From NCBI RefSeq assembly GCF_035083965.1, contig NC_089726.1, positions 12,715,501 to 12,779,500 on the forward strand: a DNA stretch of 64,000 nt. Direction: 5' to 3'. The translations under genes were made by a program, and so were the position numbers. This document shows, piece by piece, positions 24,311-37,288 of the stretch (the first letter of the stretch is position 1; each line of letters opens with the position of its first letter). The notes beneath the pieces were generated by a model that saw nothing but the letters and a program-made list of their open reading frames with translations, was not told where the DNA came from and did no database searches. This DNA is from Branchiostoma lanceolatum. Its lineage: Eukaryota; Chordata; Leptocardii; Amphioxiformes; Branchiostomatidae.

Positions 24311-24640
24311 TTTTGAATTGAATTTACTGTCTGTAGAATGGGGCTCTATGATTACTTACACCTTTCAATGTCTTTGACTTGAACTTTAGGAGAAACAGGG
24401 ATGGAATTCTACCTCATAGCCTTTTTATTTGTATACAGACCCATGAGTGAAAAGCCCTATAAATACAATTCAGTAGCAGCACAAAGAATACACTTCAAAT
24501 TTTTGACGGAATCTGATTGCATGCCCACCTACCTGTTGAGGGATATTGCATATCACAAGAACGAAAGGAAACAAAAAACAAACCTGCAGTTTATGCATTG
24601 TGTATTACATTTGACTGGCAACGTGAAGTTTTAAAGAATC

Positions 24641-24706
24641 AATGGTGTAACAAAGAAAAGACTAGAGGCTAAAAATGGTGTAACCAAGAAAAGACTAGAG
24701 GCTAGA
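24641..24706. repeat. Two-copy tandem duplication of about 33 nt
   Basis: The phrase aagaaaagactagaggct appears twice, each preceded by aatggtgtaac. Lies between the convergent alpha2/delta and WD40 genes. Confidence 0.85.
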
Positions 24707-25039
24707 TTAGCTCACCAGGCCTTGATATATTACATTTTTACACTGATTGGCCTAGGATGACAGCCAACTAGGGCAATATAACTCAACTCAACTTGGAAGA
24801 ACATGACAGGTACTGAATTCAATGTCTGCTTGTGTAGTCACCCATCACAGAGGCAAATTCACTCCTAGAATGGAAGAGTAAATGATATGTATCAGTGATG
24901 AAACAACTGCACTTAAACCTGAAACATGCATATTCCAGTTGTAAAATTCTCAACCCTGCTTTGAATCTGAATGAAGCAAATGGTACACAGTTACTTGATA
25001 GAACACATCTTTCCCTAGAGTACATTCAAAACAATGTAC

Positions 25040-27856
25040 TTACAGGGAGTTGTCCTGCACAATGCCATACAAGTTCCACACTCGAAGGGTTGCGTCTGCA
25101 TGACCTGTCACCATTCTCCTGGAGCCTGGAAAGAGTCCAGGGTAAAACTTGATCAACATAGAGCAACATCTAAATCAAACTCATTGTAAAATGTAGCATC
25201 ATAAGATTAATTATCATAATTCTAATTTATAAGCAGAAAACACATTACATTTCTTTATTACTATGGACCATATAAACAGTATTTTGCAAAACTTAACATT
25301 TGCCCTAGGTAGCAGCATTGACAAAGTGTATCTAAAAACTTTAAGGGCTACATCAAAAATTGTTGGTAAAGCTACTACATACAGAATTTAAGAAGGTAGG
25401 TTTGGTCCAACTGTGCTCACATACCTGACATCCTGGAGAAGTCCATACACTTGATGGCACCAAATCCACAGGGGTCTGCCAGCTTCCATGCTGACTTGAT
25501 GGGGTTCTCATCCACATTATAAATCAGGATATGTTCCGACTTCCCACCTACACACAGCCTGGAGCCATCGGGCGTGTACAGGACTCGGGAGGCCTCATAG
25601 CCTGGAGGGAGTAAAACATCCTATGTCTGTCCTTGGTGCTGAATTTCTATTAGGAATGTCACTGCTAGGAGTAAGCAATCCTACAACTTATTTTTTTTCT
25701 ATTTGCCTTTGGGCAGAGACAATGACAACGTGGTACTGCACTCAATGACTTATTCTAGCAGTGTCACATACAGAACAATGAGCTTGATGAAGTAAGAGGC
25801 CGTAGGGTCAGTGCGTTATGTCTAGGGCATGGTATTGGAAGGCAGAACCCATCCCTCTCCTTCCACTGCCTTTTACCTACCCATACTAAATCAGGTACCC
25901 ATTTTACACCTGGGTGGAGTGAGGAAAGACATGTTAAGTGCCTTTCTCAAGGGCACAACGTCAGTGGCATGTCAGGGGATTTGAACCCGGGACCTCTGGG
26001 TTCTGGACCAAACACCTTAATTACATCAACACGACTTGTTTCTATACTCAACATGGAAATTGGACTCACCCACAGTGAACATGTGCAAGACTTTCCCTGT
26101 CCCTAGATCCCACACCTTGACTGTTCCATCATGTGAGGCTGTGGCGATCTGGATGTCTCTGTTAGCTGTCCTGCGCATGGAGGCATCCTGCACATCTGTG
26201 GGGCCGGACCATTTCAGTGTGCGCACCAGCTGAAAAAAAGGTGTTTTTGTTGTCCAAAGTTATTTCTAAGTTGGCCTCATTAAATTGCTTTTTTCTCTTT
26301 CTTTCAGCAGCCAACTCAGGACTCTTTTTATAAATCAAAACAGTATCTTGATACTTGAGTAAAATAAAGAAAAGCAGAGAAATACACTGTACATGTACTT
26401 GTTCTAAATGCCTCAATTTGACACATAAAACTAGAGATTGGTAATATGCTGTCTCTAGAGATATCACAAATCAATTTAAAAACCCTAGCTGGAGCACAAG
26501 AGCAACATCATGCCTATGCCTTGTATAACTCACACCTTCAAGTTGTTTGTCTCCAATACATATGTGACACCATCAGAGCAGCATGCTGTCAGCAGCTTTC
26601 CATCCTCAGACATGCTGGTCTTGTAGATGGTTTCCTCTCCTGCACACATTTTTAACATTGAATACTAACATGCAAGATACAATGAGCTTGCAGTTCAACC
26701 AATGCAATTCAGATGTAATAAAGGGAGCCACTGCATTTGGCAATACACAGGAAGTATTGAAATACCTTAAATCACAAAACTGCATTAATTGTTGTTCGTT
26801 TGCAACAGAAGAACTGTGTGACCAGAAAGTTCAAAGGTAACAAAAGTTACCCACAGACCTTATACTGTTTTAGGCAAGTCTGTTTTAGAGTTGGCATATC
26901 CTTCCGGGTTTACATAAGATAAGCCTACCAAAGTGTTCTTTGAGCAGCTCCTGCCTGGTCATCTGTTGTGTGTTGACATCCCAGACACAGATGCCATCAC
27001 TCCAGCCCGAGGACAGCAGCAGGGTGTTAGACGGGTGGAAATGGACATTACGGATGGTGCTGGTATGGCCCTGTAGTTGGACTGGCTCTGGAGCCTCAGT
27101 ATTTATGTTTGTGACCAGGAGAATGTCAGAAGAGGTGGAGCCTGGATGGAAATAATAAAACTTCAGTTGATTACTTGTGGCAGTCCTATCAATTTTGATG
27201 GGTAGTATTCACAAAGAGCCCTCCTTCATAGATGTTTGTAAAAAAATCTGTTAGTACAAAATATAATCAAAAGTTCATCCATCCATCCATCCATTCATTC
27301 ATTAATGACAAATGTTCATTTCTACCGCCTGGTAAGCATGGAAAAGAATCAATATATCAAATACCTTCAAAGATTTGAAGAACAGAAAAGGAGCACCCTT
27401 ACCTGCAACGACTCTGCTTCCATCCCTGGAGAAGTCTGTGCAGGTCCCAGCACCTCCCAGGTCAAAGGAGTGGGGGAAACTCTGTGTGTTCTCTTTGCAG
27501 ATGCGCATTTTGTTTTCCGTACTGGTGGTCACTGCTATAAAGTTATCATCCTAACAGACACGATCAACAAGGAGGCTCAGTGCACGTGACGATTTTCTTT
27601 CCTGATTTAAACCTTCGAAAGTTCAACTTTAGATATTACTTCATTTATTCCAACTTTACTTTTATTCTACTTTATTCACCGCTTCCGAATAAATTCTTAC
27701 ATCTTGGATTCTTTTCAAAGAATATAAAGTGGTGAGAATGTTTTTAAGTGGAACAAAGTTTGTCACCTGTGGGTTGTAGGCACAGCTCCAAACCTCGCTG
27801 TTGGGCTTGACGGTAGCCAGTGCCTCCGACAAGGAAATACGCTGCACCAGGGCCAT
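25040..27856 (-). CDS. WD40-repeat (beta-propeller) protein, 325 residues
   Basis: Seven exons on the minus strand: 27767-27856, 27403-27550, 26929-27141, 26536-26639, 26070-26229, 25425-25601, 25040-25125, all with GT-AG borders and phases that chain, giving 978 nt including the stop. Start ATG at 27856 (MALVQRISLSEALATVKP). I count seven blades, for example GHTSTIRNVHFHPSN, LLLSSGWSDGICVWDVNT, IATASHDGTVKVWDLGTG, YTPDGSRLCVGGKSEHILIY and VTGHADATLRVWNLYG, enough for one closed propeller with no extra domain. WD40 proteins are usually scaffolds; nothing here fixes the partner or pathway, and I do not recognise the orthologue. Head-to-head with porcupine, about 1 kb apart. Confidence 0.9.
25800..26035 (-). 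mobile_element. tRNA-derived SINE-like element
   Basis: Read on the minus strand it starts with a tRNA-like head holding a Pol III B box (gggttcaaatccc, plus coordinates 25976-25988), followed by the body phrases gaaaggcacttaac and acccaggtgtaaaatgggta, typical of metazoan SINE conserved central domains. It sits in the WD40 gene intron 25602-26069. Family name not assigned; left end approximate. Confidence 0.6.
27275..27303. repeat. (CATC)n/(CATT)n microsatellite
   Basis: Run of atcc units turning into attc units, in a WD40 gene intron. Confidence 0.9.
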
Positions 27857-28895
27857 ATTCTTCACTGAATAAGTTCAGCCAGCCTCCCACTTAAGTTTGA
27901 TACTTGTCGTTACTTCAGCTAGGAAAATTGAATTGAACTTCTCTTCGGAGAAACGTCTTTTGTGGTCTTTTCGCCACCACGGGGTTAAAAAAACGTCGTC
28001 TGCAAAGGTTCGATTTTCCCGCCTTCAAAATGTCTCCTTCTGCGCAGGGTCACGCGCAGACTTCAAGGGTCAACTCTGGGCGAGTACATTTTTCTGAGGA
28101 CATTGGACGATAATTGCCGAAAATTTGCAAATTTACTGAATTAACAGAAGCGGAATAAAAATAAACTTAATTTCTACATCAATATAGTTTCATAATTTAA
28201 GATATTTTGTCATAGATGATACGTGCAAGGTAGCTTGGAAAGTAATCATTCCTTTCGGCATAATAGACTGGCCTAGGTTTAAGTAAAACATGGCAGAAAG
28301 TGGATTTGGTTTTGTTTTGGTCCAACCGGTTTTCAGAATATCATCATTATCACGCTATTTAAGACACTTCTGACGTCAGTTTCAAGCCGTTAGGAAGGTA
28401 AGAATTCTAGCTATAGCAGTATCATAGAAGATAACAGCATACTATCGTTGTTTGAGCGAAATTATTTCGTTTTAGAACAGCAACACTTTGATCCTGAAAA
28501 TTTATAGCTGAACTTGCAGCCAGCGACCTAGCTTCCGGTAGAACCGGATCTGTGCGGTAACTGTACACCCAGGATTTCTTATCTTGATGTGTAGCACCTT
28601 TGTTTTTAGCTGTCTACGTGTACGTCCTTGAGCTAACGCCCAGCAGCTGCCTTCAACAACGCTTGTATCTGCTGGCACGTTTTTATCAGAAGTATATTGT
28701 CTCTTTTTTAGGCATAGACACTCTACAGTCTACTCTCTAGAGTGTGACGTTAGCTGCTATGCCTTGTGGAGGATAGGGATTAAAGTGTTGAAATAAAAGG
28801 GGATCATGTTATAACGGGTGCATGCTAAGGATTGAAATGTGAGCAAAAGCTCAAGGTCAAAGCTCAGAGGGTTTAAAATTACCATTGTTTAAGGT
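27857..28895. promoter_or_regulatory. Divergent promoter region between the WD40 gene and PORCN
   Basis: About 1 kb separates the two start codons. It holds a perfect CRE at 28371-28378 (tgacgtca), a TATA-like ctatttaag at 28354-28363, and a likely 5' noncoding exon of PORCN ending at the donor aag|gtaag near 28398, spliced to an acceptor (gtttaag) just before the ATG at 28896. Transcription start sites are inferred. Confidence 0.5.
28371..28378. promoter_or_regulatory. CRE palindrome
   Basis: Perfect tgacgtca, the CREB/ATF site, eight bases downstream of a TATA-like ctatttaag and upstream of the probable PORCN first-exon donor. Confidence 0.45.
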
Positions 28896-31800
28896 ATGGA
28901 TGAAGGAGACTGGTTTCCACAAGGCCATGATGGTGGTTGGTACCCAGAGGATGCAGATGTTGGCAACATTCAGGAGTACTATGATGGGTATGAAGGGGAG
29001 GACTACTACATGCCAGAAGATGCTGAGTGGTACCCAGAGGACATGGATCCTTACGAAATGCAGCAGTATATGAAAGAGGTGACGTAAGCTATTTTCTGAA
29101 CACTTTCATTTTCAACAAAAGCATGTAGCAGAGTAAAGCATGTATCTCACTGAAGCTGCGGCATGTTGGTGGCCTCGCTGCATCCTAAATTGGATTTGTT
29201 TTACTCTTGACTTCATAATGAGAATATAGTGCAAAACGTAAAAGTATAACTAAGACAACATTTCCACACAAATCGTAAAAATATCATTTTCTAGTGATGA
29301 AATTCGTTAAGCGCTCTGTCAAACCGCTTGGCCGCAGCAATGTCGCCAACGTCACAACGTGTAGCAGCTTTAGTGATATACCCACTCTAGAATGACAGTA
29401 ATATAGCATTTCCAGGTTCATGTATTGTGAATGATGATTAAGCCTTATCCTAATTGGCTCAAACCAATTTCCCAGGTGCCTCTTGTCTTTTTTCCCATGT
29501 CACGAGCACATACATCTTATGACTTGAGCATGATGGCATATTGTGGAATCTGTATCTGTATCTGTATCAATATAGCCGCTATAACCGCCATTCGGCGTAA
29601 CATTAACTGGTGTATTACGGAATGCAAGCTTTGAACAGTTCTTACAGAAGTTCATTAGTGTTGTCAATGATCTAAAGTACTTGTAACTTCTTCATCCTCA
29701 GATGTATGGAGAAAATTACCTGGAAGCAGCAGACAGTGGTGGAGGCCTGTCACACATGGACCTACAGGAGCTGTGGAGCCTGTGTATCATCCCCACCCTT
29801 CAACAGGGCTTCACCATGATCTGTCCACTCTTGCTGCTCTGCCTGACATTCAGACTATTAGAAGGTGCAGAACAACTTTGCATCTGTTTTGTGTCTACAC
29901 ATGGTGCATAGGAGTGCATACAATTCAAGCTGGTGTTACTTTGTAATCTTGCCTGCGGTGTGCAAGTAAATGTTTCAAAGCGAATACTTGGAGGGCAACT
30001 TTTGAAGCAAATGTATGTCTTTCTAATGTACATTGGGCAGTGCAGTGTTGCTGATATGTATGATACCCTTTACATCATTTCATTTTGTTTCAAAGCCTTA
30101 AAAAGCAACAAACTACTGCCATCATTCAACACAAGTATGTCACTTGTTCCCATCGGATTTTCCAGGTGCTTCTGCTTGGACGAGACATCTAATGTCCACA
30201 GGCCTAGGCCTGCTGGCACTGTACCTGGTTTTCCCAGATAACTGGTACTTTATCGTCACCTTTGCCATCACTGGCCACCTGTTGCTGCACCTGATGCAAG
30301 GGTCCAGGTGGAGGGGTGTGGCTGCTTCTGTCATGGCCCTTATTTTTCTATTGACATGGTATAGTAACTTTTGTTCTTAGGCATAACTATGTAGGAAATA
30401 GATATATACTGCATTTGCTGCAAGGACATCAAAAGATTTCTAACTATGAAGTAGTATTGATTCACAGATGTGTTAACAGTAGTATCAGTACTGTGTTAAG
30501 TTGGAGGGTCAATATTCTATGGTTAGATGTTCTTATTACATTTTTTGATCCCCATACTGTGTACAGGCAAGATTATATATTGTTTTTCCTTCTCTTAAAC
30601 AGTGAGCTGTTTATTGTTGAGGCAACAGAATGGCATAAGATCAGAGGTAATTTTTTATGCTCTATTTTTTTACATGAATATCATTTTGCTAGGACCTGGT
30701 GAAATTATTATAGAATTATCTTGTAAACTTAATTCTCAAGTTGTAAAAATATTTCTTTTGTGGCTGTGTTTGTGAAGCTTTCAATGTTGCCTGATCTCTT
30801 CATCATCTTTTCTGTGTTTTTTTACAGGTGCTCAAATGATTCTGGCCATGAAGATTATTTCCCTGGGGTTTGACCTTGACAGTGGGGTCATATACGCCAC
30901 ACCCAGTGTCCTGGAGTATTCTGGGTACTGTTGTTTCCTTGGGACATCTGCCTTTGGACCTTGGATCAGTTACAACGACTACTTACAAGTTCTGAAGTCA
31001 AGAAATCTAGTAGGTCATGCTAGTCTTTTTGTAGCAAAAAAAGCTGTAATAGGAGTGAATGTTTCCTGACAGCAGTTGTAGTTTACATTTCATTATGCCT
31101 TCAAATACAGTAGGGGCATTTTATTAAGATTTATTTTTAACATTTAGATATTCTGACCACAGCAACCTTTCTGATAGAACAGACCCAGTTTCATGGAACC
31201 TGTGTAATACTTATTATTTTCAATCTCATGTTACTATGAAACTAACAGTGTACCATGTAACATATCAGTGGTTGGTCACCTGCTCCTACAATTGTGTAAA
31301 ACTTGTGTGTTGCACTAAGGATAGTTTCATTGATTTCGTCTATGGCTGCATGTTTCAGAATTTGTTGAGTTTATGAAGCATAGTAAATGTAACAGAGTTA
31401 TAGTACCACATATGATACATTACTTGATCCAGTTGAACCATCTTTTACAGTCCCTTCAGTGGTTTGTGCGAGGATTTAAGACTACCCTGCAATGCCTGAC
31501 TTGCCTTACTATATCCACCTGCTTGGCTTATTGGGTAATACGGCATGATATAAACAAGTAAGACCATGTTACTATTTTCCCAGTTCTGTCTCCTTTAGAT
31601 TCCTATGTGGTGAAACATCTTTTGGGTCAAATTAAGATTCATCTTTTTATTCTATTTCTGAGGAGCTGTCAAATAAAATTCTTCAAGAAGAACTTTATTG
31701 CATTGATTGCATACGGTACAACAACTATCAAAAAAAGTACAAAATAGAGGCCGAGAATAAAACGTAACATCCTAATTCAAGTGTAACTGCTGAGTCAATA

Positions 31801-34637
31801 CTGAGATATTAATATTCTAATCAAAGATTCATATTAGCTTGTAAAACAAAAAAAACTGTGTATGATTTACTCTCAAGAAGTTAGACTCAGGAAAAAGAAG
31901 TGTCCTTATCAATGTTTCTTCACGTTTGTCTGCAGGTGGGTTACAGCGTACCGTGATGCGCTGTCCTTCCGCTTCAGTCACTACTTCATCAGTTACCTGT
32001 CGGAGATGACCTGTGTGGCATCAGGGGTGGGGGTTACGGAGAAGGGGACCACCAGGGAGGGGAAGGGGACTGACCAGGAAGAGGACGAAGAAGAAGATGT
32101 AAAATGGTATGTGACTCTTGTCAATGCCTTACATGTTTTGGTTTAAGTGATGGCAAGGTGGTCTACTTGTGTTCTCGCGAGACTAGGTCACTCCGTGATC
32201 AAGATGTACAGTAGACATCAAAAAGTTGGAGGTACGTGTCTTGTTACTTAAAAGTCACTGATTGAAGAATATTCTAGTAACTTGTGATCACACGTGACTG
32301 ATGAATCTCTTCAACAAAGGTGGTCTTGTGGTTACACTTACCAAAAAAAGTAAGGGTCCATCATGGTGTGAGTGGCTCAAGCCTTACAGTCTGGTCTTTA
32401 CAGTCATCTTTTACGTAATGTACAAAACTGGTGTGTTACGCCTAATTGCAGTTTACCCATTTTTACCCATACAAACAAACAAATAAATAAATGTAGCCAG
32501 TGTAATCACCCTACCCATTGCTTGTATATTTCAGGGACCTGAGAGTGGCCCGTCCATACTACATCGAGCTGCCCCGCTCTCTAGTGGAGGTGGTGACCAA
32601 CTGGAACAGACCCATGCATCACTGGCTCAAAACCTGTGAGCATCATTTTTTTTCTTTCTTAGTTATTAATTAATCAATTATTATCTTGATTAATATAAGT
32701 TGCTCAGATAGACCAAGAACTAGATAGGAATTGCAATTTAGTATTATAATGCATTATGACTTTGTTTTTCTATTTAGATGTCTTCAAAACTGCAAAACCA
32801 CTAGGTGCCTTTCCTGCTATTATCCTGACATATGCTGCAAGTTCAATATTACATGTGAGTTCAACTGTTTGACACTTACTTACAGTTTGAAACTTCTCCA
32901 TGTTTTAAAAGTCTTGTGGGAAATGTACCGTTCAGATATGCATGTGTACTGAAGTTTATGGAGTTTACCACATGTTGTACTACATTGTAATTTAAAACTG
33001 AAGAACTGTAGCCATAGATATGTAATAGGTATTTTCATTTTTTCATCTTCTCAACCTCCATGGAGATCCATTGTTTGTAGCAGATCCATTGAAATGTGAT
33101 TCATAGGTAGTATTTCTACTTCCAGGGCCTTAATTTCCAATTGGCAGCTGTCCTACTGTCACTTGGATTCTACAGTTATATAGAACATGGTATGTGTGTA
33201 TAGCTTATTTCTATGTCCAAGTAGATAGTGACATATGTATGATTTCGTTGTTTTGTACTGTGTAAGAATAACTTGCATGTGAGTTTCAGACTGTAGAACA
33301 GCAAATTGTGTGCATGTTAATATATGTTGAAATGTTGTTGTAAGATTGTTCTCAATACAAAACAGCTCAGTTAATATGCTAAGAGACTATTTTGAGAAAA
33401 AAAATCTTGTTCTTGCTGGTTTGGCAATCTTTCCAGTAACTAACACTTCCCCTGTTTCAGTATTACGACAGAGACTAGCTGACATCTTCAGTGCCTGTAT
33501 CCTTGCCAAGCGGTGTAAGCCAGACTGTGGGCACAGGAACCAACCAAACTGGGCAGGCTGTGTCAGGCTACAGCTCAGGAGAGACTTCTGGAAACAAGAC
33601 TGGGGCAGTCTCATCAGCATAGAAGATGCAAAGGTAAAAGAAGTCTTAAAAGTTCCCTCTCTCTTATTGTTTCAATGGTGCATTCTGCCCGTAGAGACAG
33701 TTGCATGAGCCACCTGTGGTTTCCTTTAGCAGATGCAAATTGTTCAGTACATTCTAATTTGCTCCAGTAAATTGCATCCTGACCAGCTTGTATATGCTTT
33801 TGTTACAGTATGGACCAGTATGCACACATTGTGTGTACTTACTTTGTCATTACCAGTTTTTTTTTTCCATGAGTCTACAAAATGATGTTATTGTAGAAAA
33901 TGTCACATGGCATCACCATGTATGTGTGAGTTCTAGACCCCTGTGTTCTAATTGCTTCCTCAGACGTGTGTCTGTGTGGGCCTGACAAACCTGTGTTTCT
34001 GCCTGCTGGCCATGTTCCACCTGGCTTACCTGGGGGTCATGTTTGATAGCAGCTCAGAGGTGGAGGAGGAGGTCAGTACTAATCACATCAACAGCTTTAT
34101 CATACCTACATGTACATGTATCCTGCAGCACTTTCTGCCAAATTCTGGGGTGTCAGATAGCACCAGATTTACATTGCATACCTGAGTGCTAGTAATCAAT
34201 GGTATTTACATTCACATTACCCTGTTTGTCATGTACAAGATGTATGTTCACTGCTAGAGGACAATTAAGGATGCAGGTATGTGCTAGACGATTCAGGCTT
34301 CATTCCTCATAAACAGATGACAGAAAAATCTTAACCAGGAAGTAGTCATTTGACCATAATTGGGATTGCTCGCTTGCTGCTTAATCTAGGAAGATGGTTA
34401 ACTAACTTACTATAATATAGATCATTTCAATTCATTTTTGTAAGAGGTATCTACATGTATTTTGTGTTATCACCAGAGTGAATTCACAGCTAAGGTGGGG
34501 GTTCTTTTCAAATTTCATCCTTGCTGCTGTTTCTACAGGGTTACACCATGAGCCACACCCTGCAGAAGTGGGCCCAGTTAGACTATGCCAGCCACTGGGT
34601 AGCTGTGGGATCATTCGTCTTCTACAAACTGATATAA
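28896..34637 (+). CDS. PORCN: Protein-serine O-palmitoleoyltransferase porcupine
   Basis: ER membrane-bound O-acyltransferase (MBOAT) that attaches palmitoleate to Wnt proteins so they can be secreted. Thirteen coding exons: 28896-29078, 29702-29864, 30166-30358, 30603-30646, 30828-31009, 31451-31557, 31936-32106, 32535-32635, 32778-32854, 33126-33189, 33461-33633, 33964-34071, 34539-34637; 1665 nt, 554 residues. Diagnostic matches to human [71 protein letters not shown] with the catalytic MBOAT histidine, [22 protein letters not shown] and [15 protein letters not shown] at the end. Multiple membrane segments are evident. About 90 residues longer than human, mostly from an acidic, Tyr/Trp-rich N-terminus. 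The vertebrate alternatively spliced KKRKARG region is absent. The first donor must be gtgacg at 29079 to keep frame. Confidence 0.97.
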
Positions 34638-35440
34638 ACTGTGGACTGTTGTGCCTTAACATACAAGTCAGCCATGTTTGATATTTATGTATACCCAGAG
34701 GGGAGATTGTATTTTGTACTACAAAGTTTTTAGATATGATCCTTGGAAATCATTATTGTTGGAGATCTTGAGAGAATCATGACCATTGTATACATATATG
34801 AAGAATGAATGGACAGACAGACAGACTGACAGACATACATACAAGTAGGTTATACATGTAGTTAGATGGATTAATGGATGGATGGAAAACAGTCAACATT
34901 TTGTGCTCTTTAAGTCATATAGATTGGTAGATAATTCAACACACCACATTTTTTCACTATATCCCTCTAGTTTGATAATTTCATTTTTTTTATATTCCTT
35001 AACTTATCAGTTTAAGCTTAGAGATCTTTTCATGTACTTATCATCTATGTGCTCAGAAAAGCCATTTTGAAGAGGTAGTTGAATGTACTTATGCAGCACA
35101 AATCATTGCTTCAACATTCCCAAAAGTATATCTTGTAAAGAAAGAGCCATTTTGAAGACTTACATGTAATCATGCCAAGAAATAGATTGAAGATGTGTTT
35201 GCTTATTAGAAAAAAGACATAGTTCATTATTATTTATTGATGGTAATTTAGTTAGCATACCTTTAATACAAAGTCCACCTGATAATTGGTCTTCCACACT
35301 GGTTTCACTTCCAATTGATATTTCTAGAAATGTAATCCTATGCTTATATATGTTTAGCTACTATTTAAAAGCTATTCTCAATATTTTCACTTTTCTACAT
35401 TATTGCATGCAAAATAAAATTCTTTGAACACTGTCCCACA
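34638..35440 (+). other. PORCN: 3' UTR of PORCN
   Basis: AT-rich tail with short simple repeats (gacagacagacagact at 34812-34836, gatggatgg near 34878) ending after aataaa at 35413-35418. No coding feature seen. Confidence 0.6.
35413..35418 (+). terminator. Poly(A) signal, PORCN
   Basis: aataaa in gcaaaataaaattc, about 780 nt after the stop codon; the next gene is convergent. Confidence 0.6.
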
Positions 35441-35863
35441 AGCCTGGTAGTAGTTGACATAACTTTGTTTACATGTTTCTTAGATTATATACTGTACAAG
35501 TCCTGGATGATATTTGTTGTACACAAGTTCTGTATTTTTGGTAATTTAATGATTACCATTCACATTTCGGTAACTAGTATGGGACCTTGTGCATCTACTG
35601 CCTGGCAGGCTTGGGAGTGTGATCATGACCAGCATAGTAGGAGCGGGAACAGCGGTGGGCGTGTGCTGCATGACTGCAGTCGTCCATTGTGCAGGCATGA
35701 TGTTTTGGCCTGATTGTCTGACCGTACTTTTCTGTACCTCGTACGAGTAAGGATTTAACCTGCAACGCTGGACAACTATAGTATAACAGTGGGCATAAAG
35801 CAAGAACACACAAAAAACTAAAGTGCTAGCAGGGTTTTGGACAGCTTTGATCCTTGTATTTTG

Positions 35864-37170
35864 TTATCCTGTTATGATGGGATCACAGATAGCCTCCAGG
35901 AACGGCTCGCAGCCATAGGCGAGCGAACCTTTCCCAGCCAGGGCCGACCGCTTGCCATGCGGAGGTGGAAATTCTGTGTCGTGTTGACAGCGGCAGGTGT
36001 GGCCATTCACCTCGACGTCCCTACCCGCCGGGATCACCGTCCCCATGGCGTTACAGTTCGCACCTAGAGAAGCGGATTTGCCGGCAGAATTAGGAATGTC
36101 TACGTACTACATATATCGCCCCATCAACATATATCATAGACCTACCTCTCTCCTTAAAAACATAGATTTCTGATACTCATTTTATCGAGTCATGCATTCC
36201 TTGTCATACAAATGACCGTTATTTGCTAATCGAATGTTCATGTCTGTAGATATATGTGCGTAAAATAGTACTTCCTACCCAATTTTTTTCATCGGATGAC
36301 AACGACTAAATGTTTCAACACACATAATTTTCATATACGAAAGTTTGCAAATTGCTCACCGTTTGGGCAAGTTGGGCAGCACCTGCCGGAAATGGCATCG
36401 ACACATGGTAGGCAATAACACCAACATCTGCAGCGACAGTTTTCCTGGGCAGTATTGGACCAAGGATCCCTGTCACACGTACACTCGAAACAATCACCGG
36501 ACCCTGTTTTTGTAGTCGGAAGTATACATATATAAGGGGAGTCAGTCATATTGTGGTGGTGTTGTGTGAAAATATTGACCTTTTCTTACAGTGCAATCGC
36601 TCTTTTTTCAACGTTTTCCTGTCGTATACATTTTATCGCACAGTTTCCTCCATAAAACTGAGACGCTGTTCTTCTACGTTGCCATACCCTGCTGCATATT
36701 ACCTAATGTTTCGTATCTCCTAGAGCGTATAACGTTAAACGTTTACAGACAGCAGGAGACGGGGGTATCTCAGCAGTACAACTAAAAAACACTAAGTTAC
36801 AGTCACAATATAGCACATATTGCTTTTGATATTTGATTGCTGTCTTTAGAACTTGGAAATCATATTTATACATGAAGATGAAAATTGCACGCGTTATCAA
36901 TCCTTTGTTCTTGTAAATGCAACTCCTTTTGGAAGCACAGTAATTCATATCTATTCCCATCCCTATTATCCTACATGTACCTGCAGGGTCCGGGTAGTAC
37001 GTAGAACCGGGTGGGCGGCCCTGTCCGTCGTACGAGCTGATACAACCGACAATTTCTGTGGTAGTCGTGGTCGCCCATGGCATGGTGATCTGACCAGCAC
37101 GCTGTACCGCCGTGGCGAACGTATCGGGAACAGTGTGTATCGCTAACAGGAGGACCAACACACAGAGCAT
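35864..37170 (-). CDS. Secreted VWC-domain protein, short paralog (gene A)
   Basis: Three exons: 36981-37170, 36360-36503, 35864-36063 (534 nt, 177 residues), phases matching. The N-terminus is a signal peptide (MLCVLVLLLAIHTVPDTFA). One VWC domain follows: GCISSYDGQGRPPGSTYY from exon 1, then CFECTCDRDPWSN and GRCCPTCPNG from exon 2. Exon 3 is a conserved module starting ANCNAMGTVIPAGRDVEVNG, with five cysteines and a dibasic stretch (HGKRSALAGK). VWC domains commonly bind BMP-type ligands or matrix proteins, but no specific ligand can be inferred. The cysteine run CRCRCWCYCLPC is denser than usual. Same exon pattern as gene B upstream, so a tandem duplicate. Confidence 0.85.
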
Positions 37171-37240
37171 ATTGCCACCTTGCGCTCCAACTTATGTAAG
37201 AGGGGTTCTGATGTGAAGTACAGAAACTGCCTTTCTAGTC

Positions 37241-37288
37241 ATTTATGCCGTGCGAATCTACGCAGATGACGAACAGTTACCGGATGAA
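37241..37288 (-). promoter_or_regulatory. Conserved upstream element of VWC gene A
   Basis: Roughly 42 nt matching the region upstream of gene B (41866-41908) with about nine differences, sharing gcagatg, gaaca and cggatgaa. On the minus strand it is followed toward the gene by a TATA-like ggcataaat, parallel to ggcatatata in gene B. It lies about 70-120 nt upstream of the start codon. Confidence 0.5.

Noticed and set aside
25976-25988. tRNA gene suggested by a B box
   Set aside because: No cloverleaf with acceptor and anticodon stems; better explained as a SINE head.
29079-29085. Stronger-looking PORCN donor ac|gtaagc at 29084
   Set aside because: It would put exon 2 out of frame and introduce a stop; gtgacg at 29079 restores the conserved protein.
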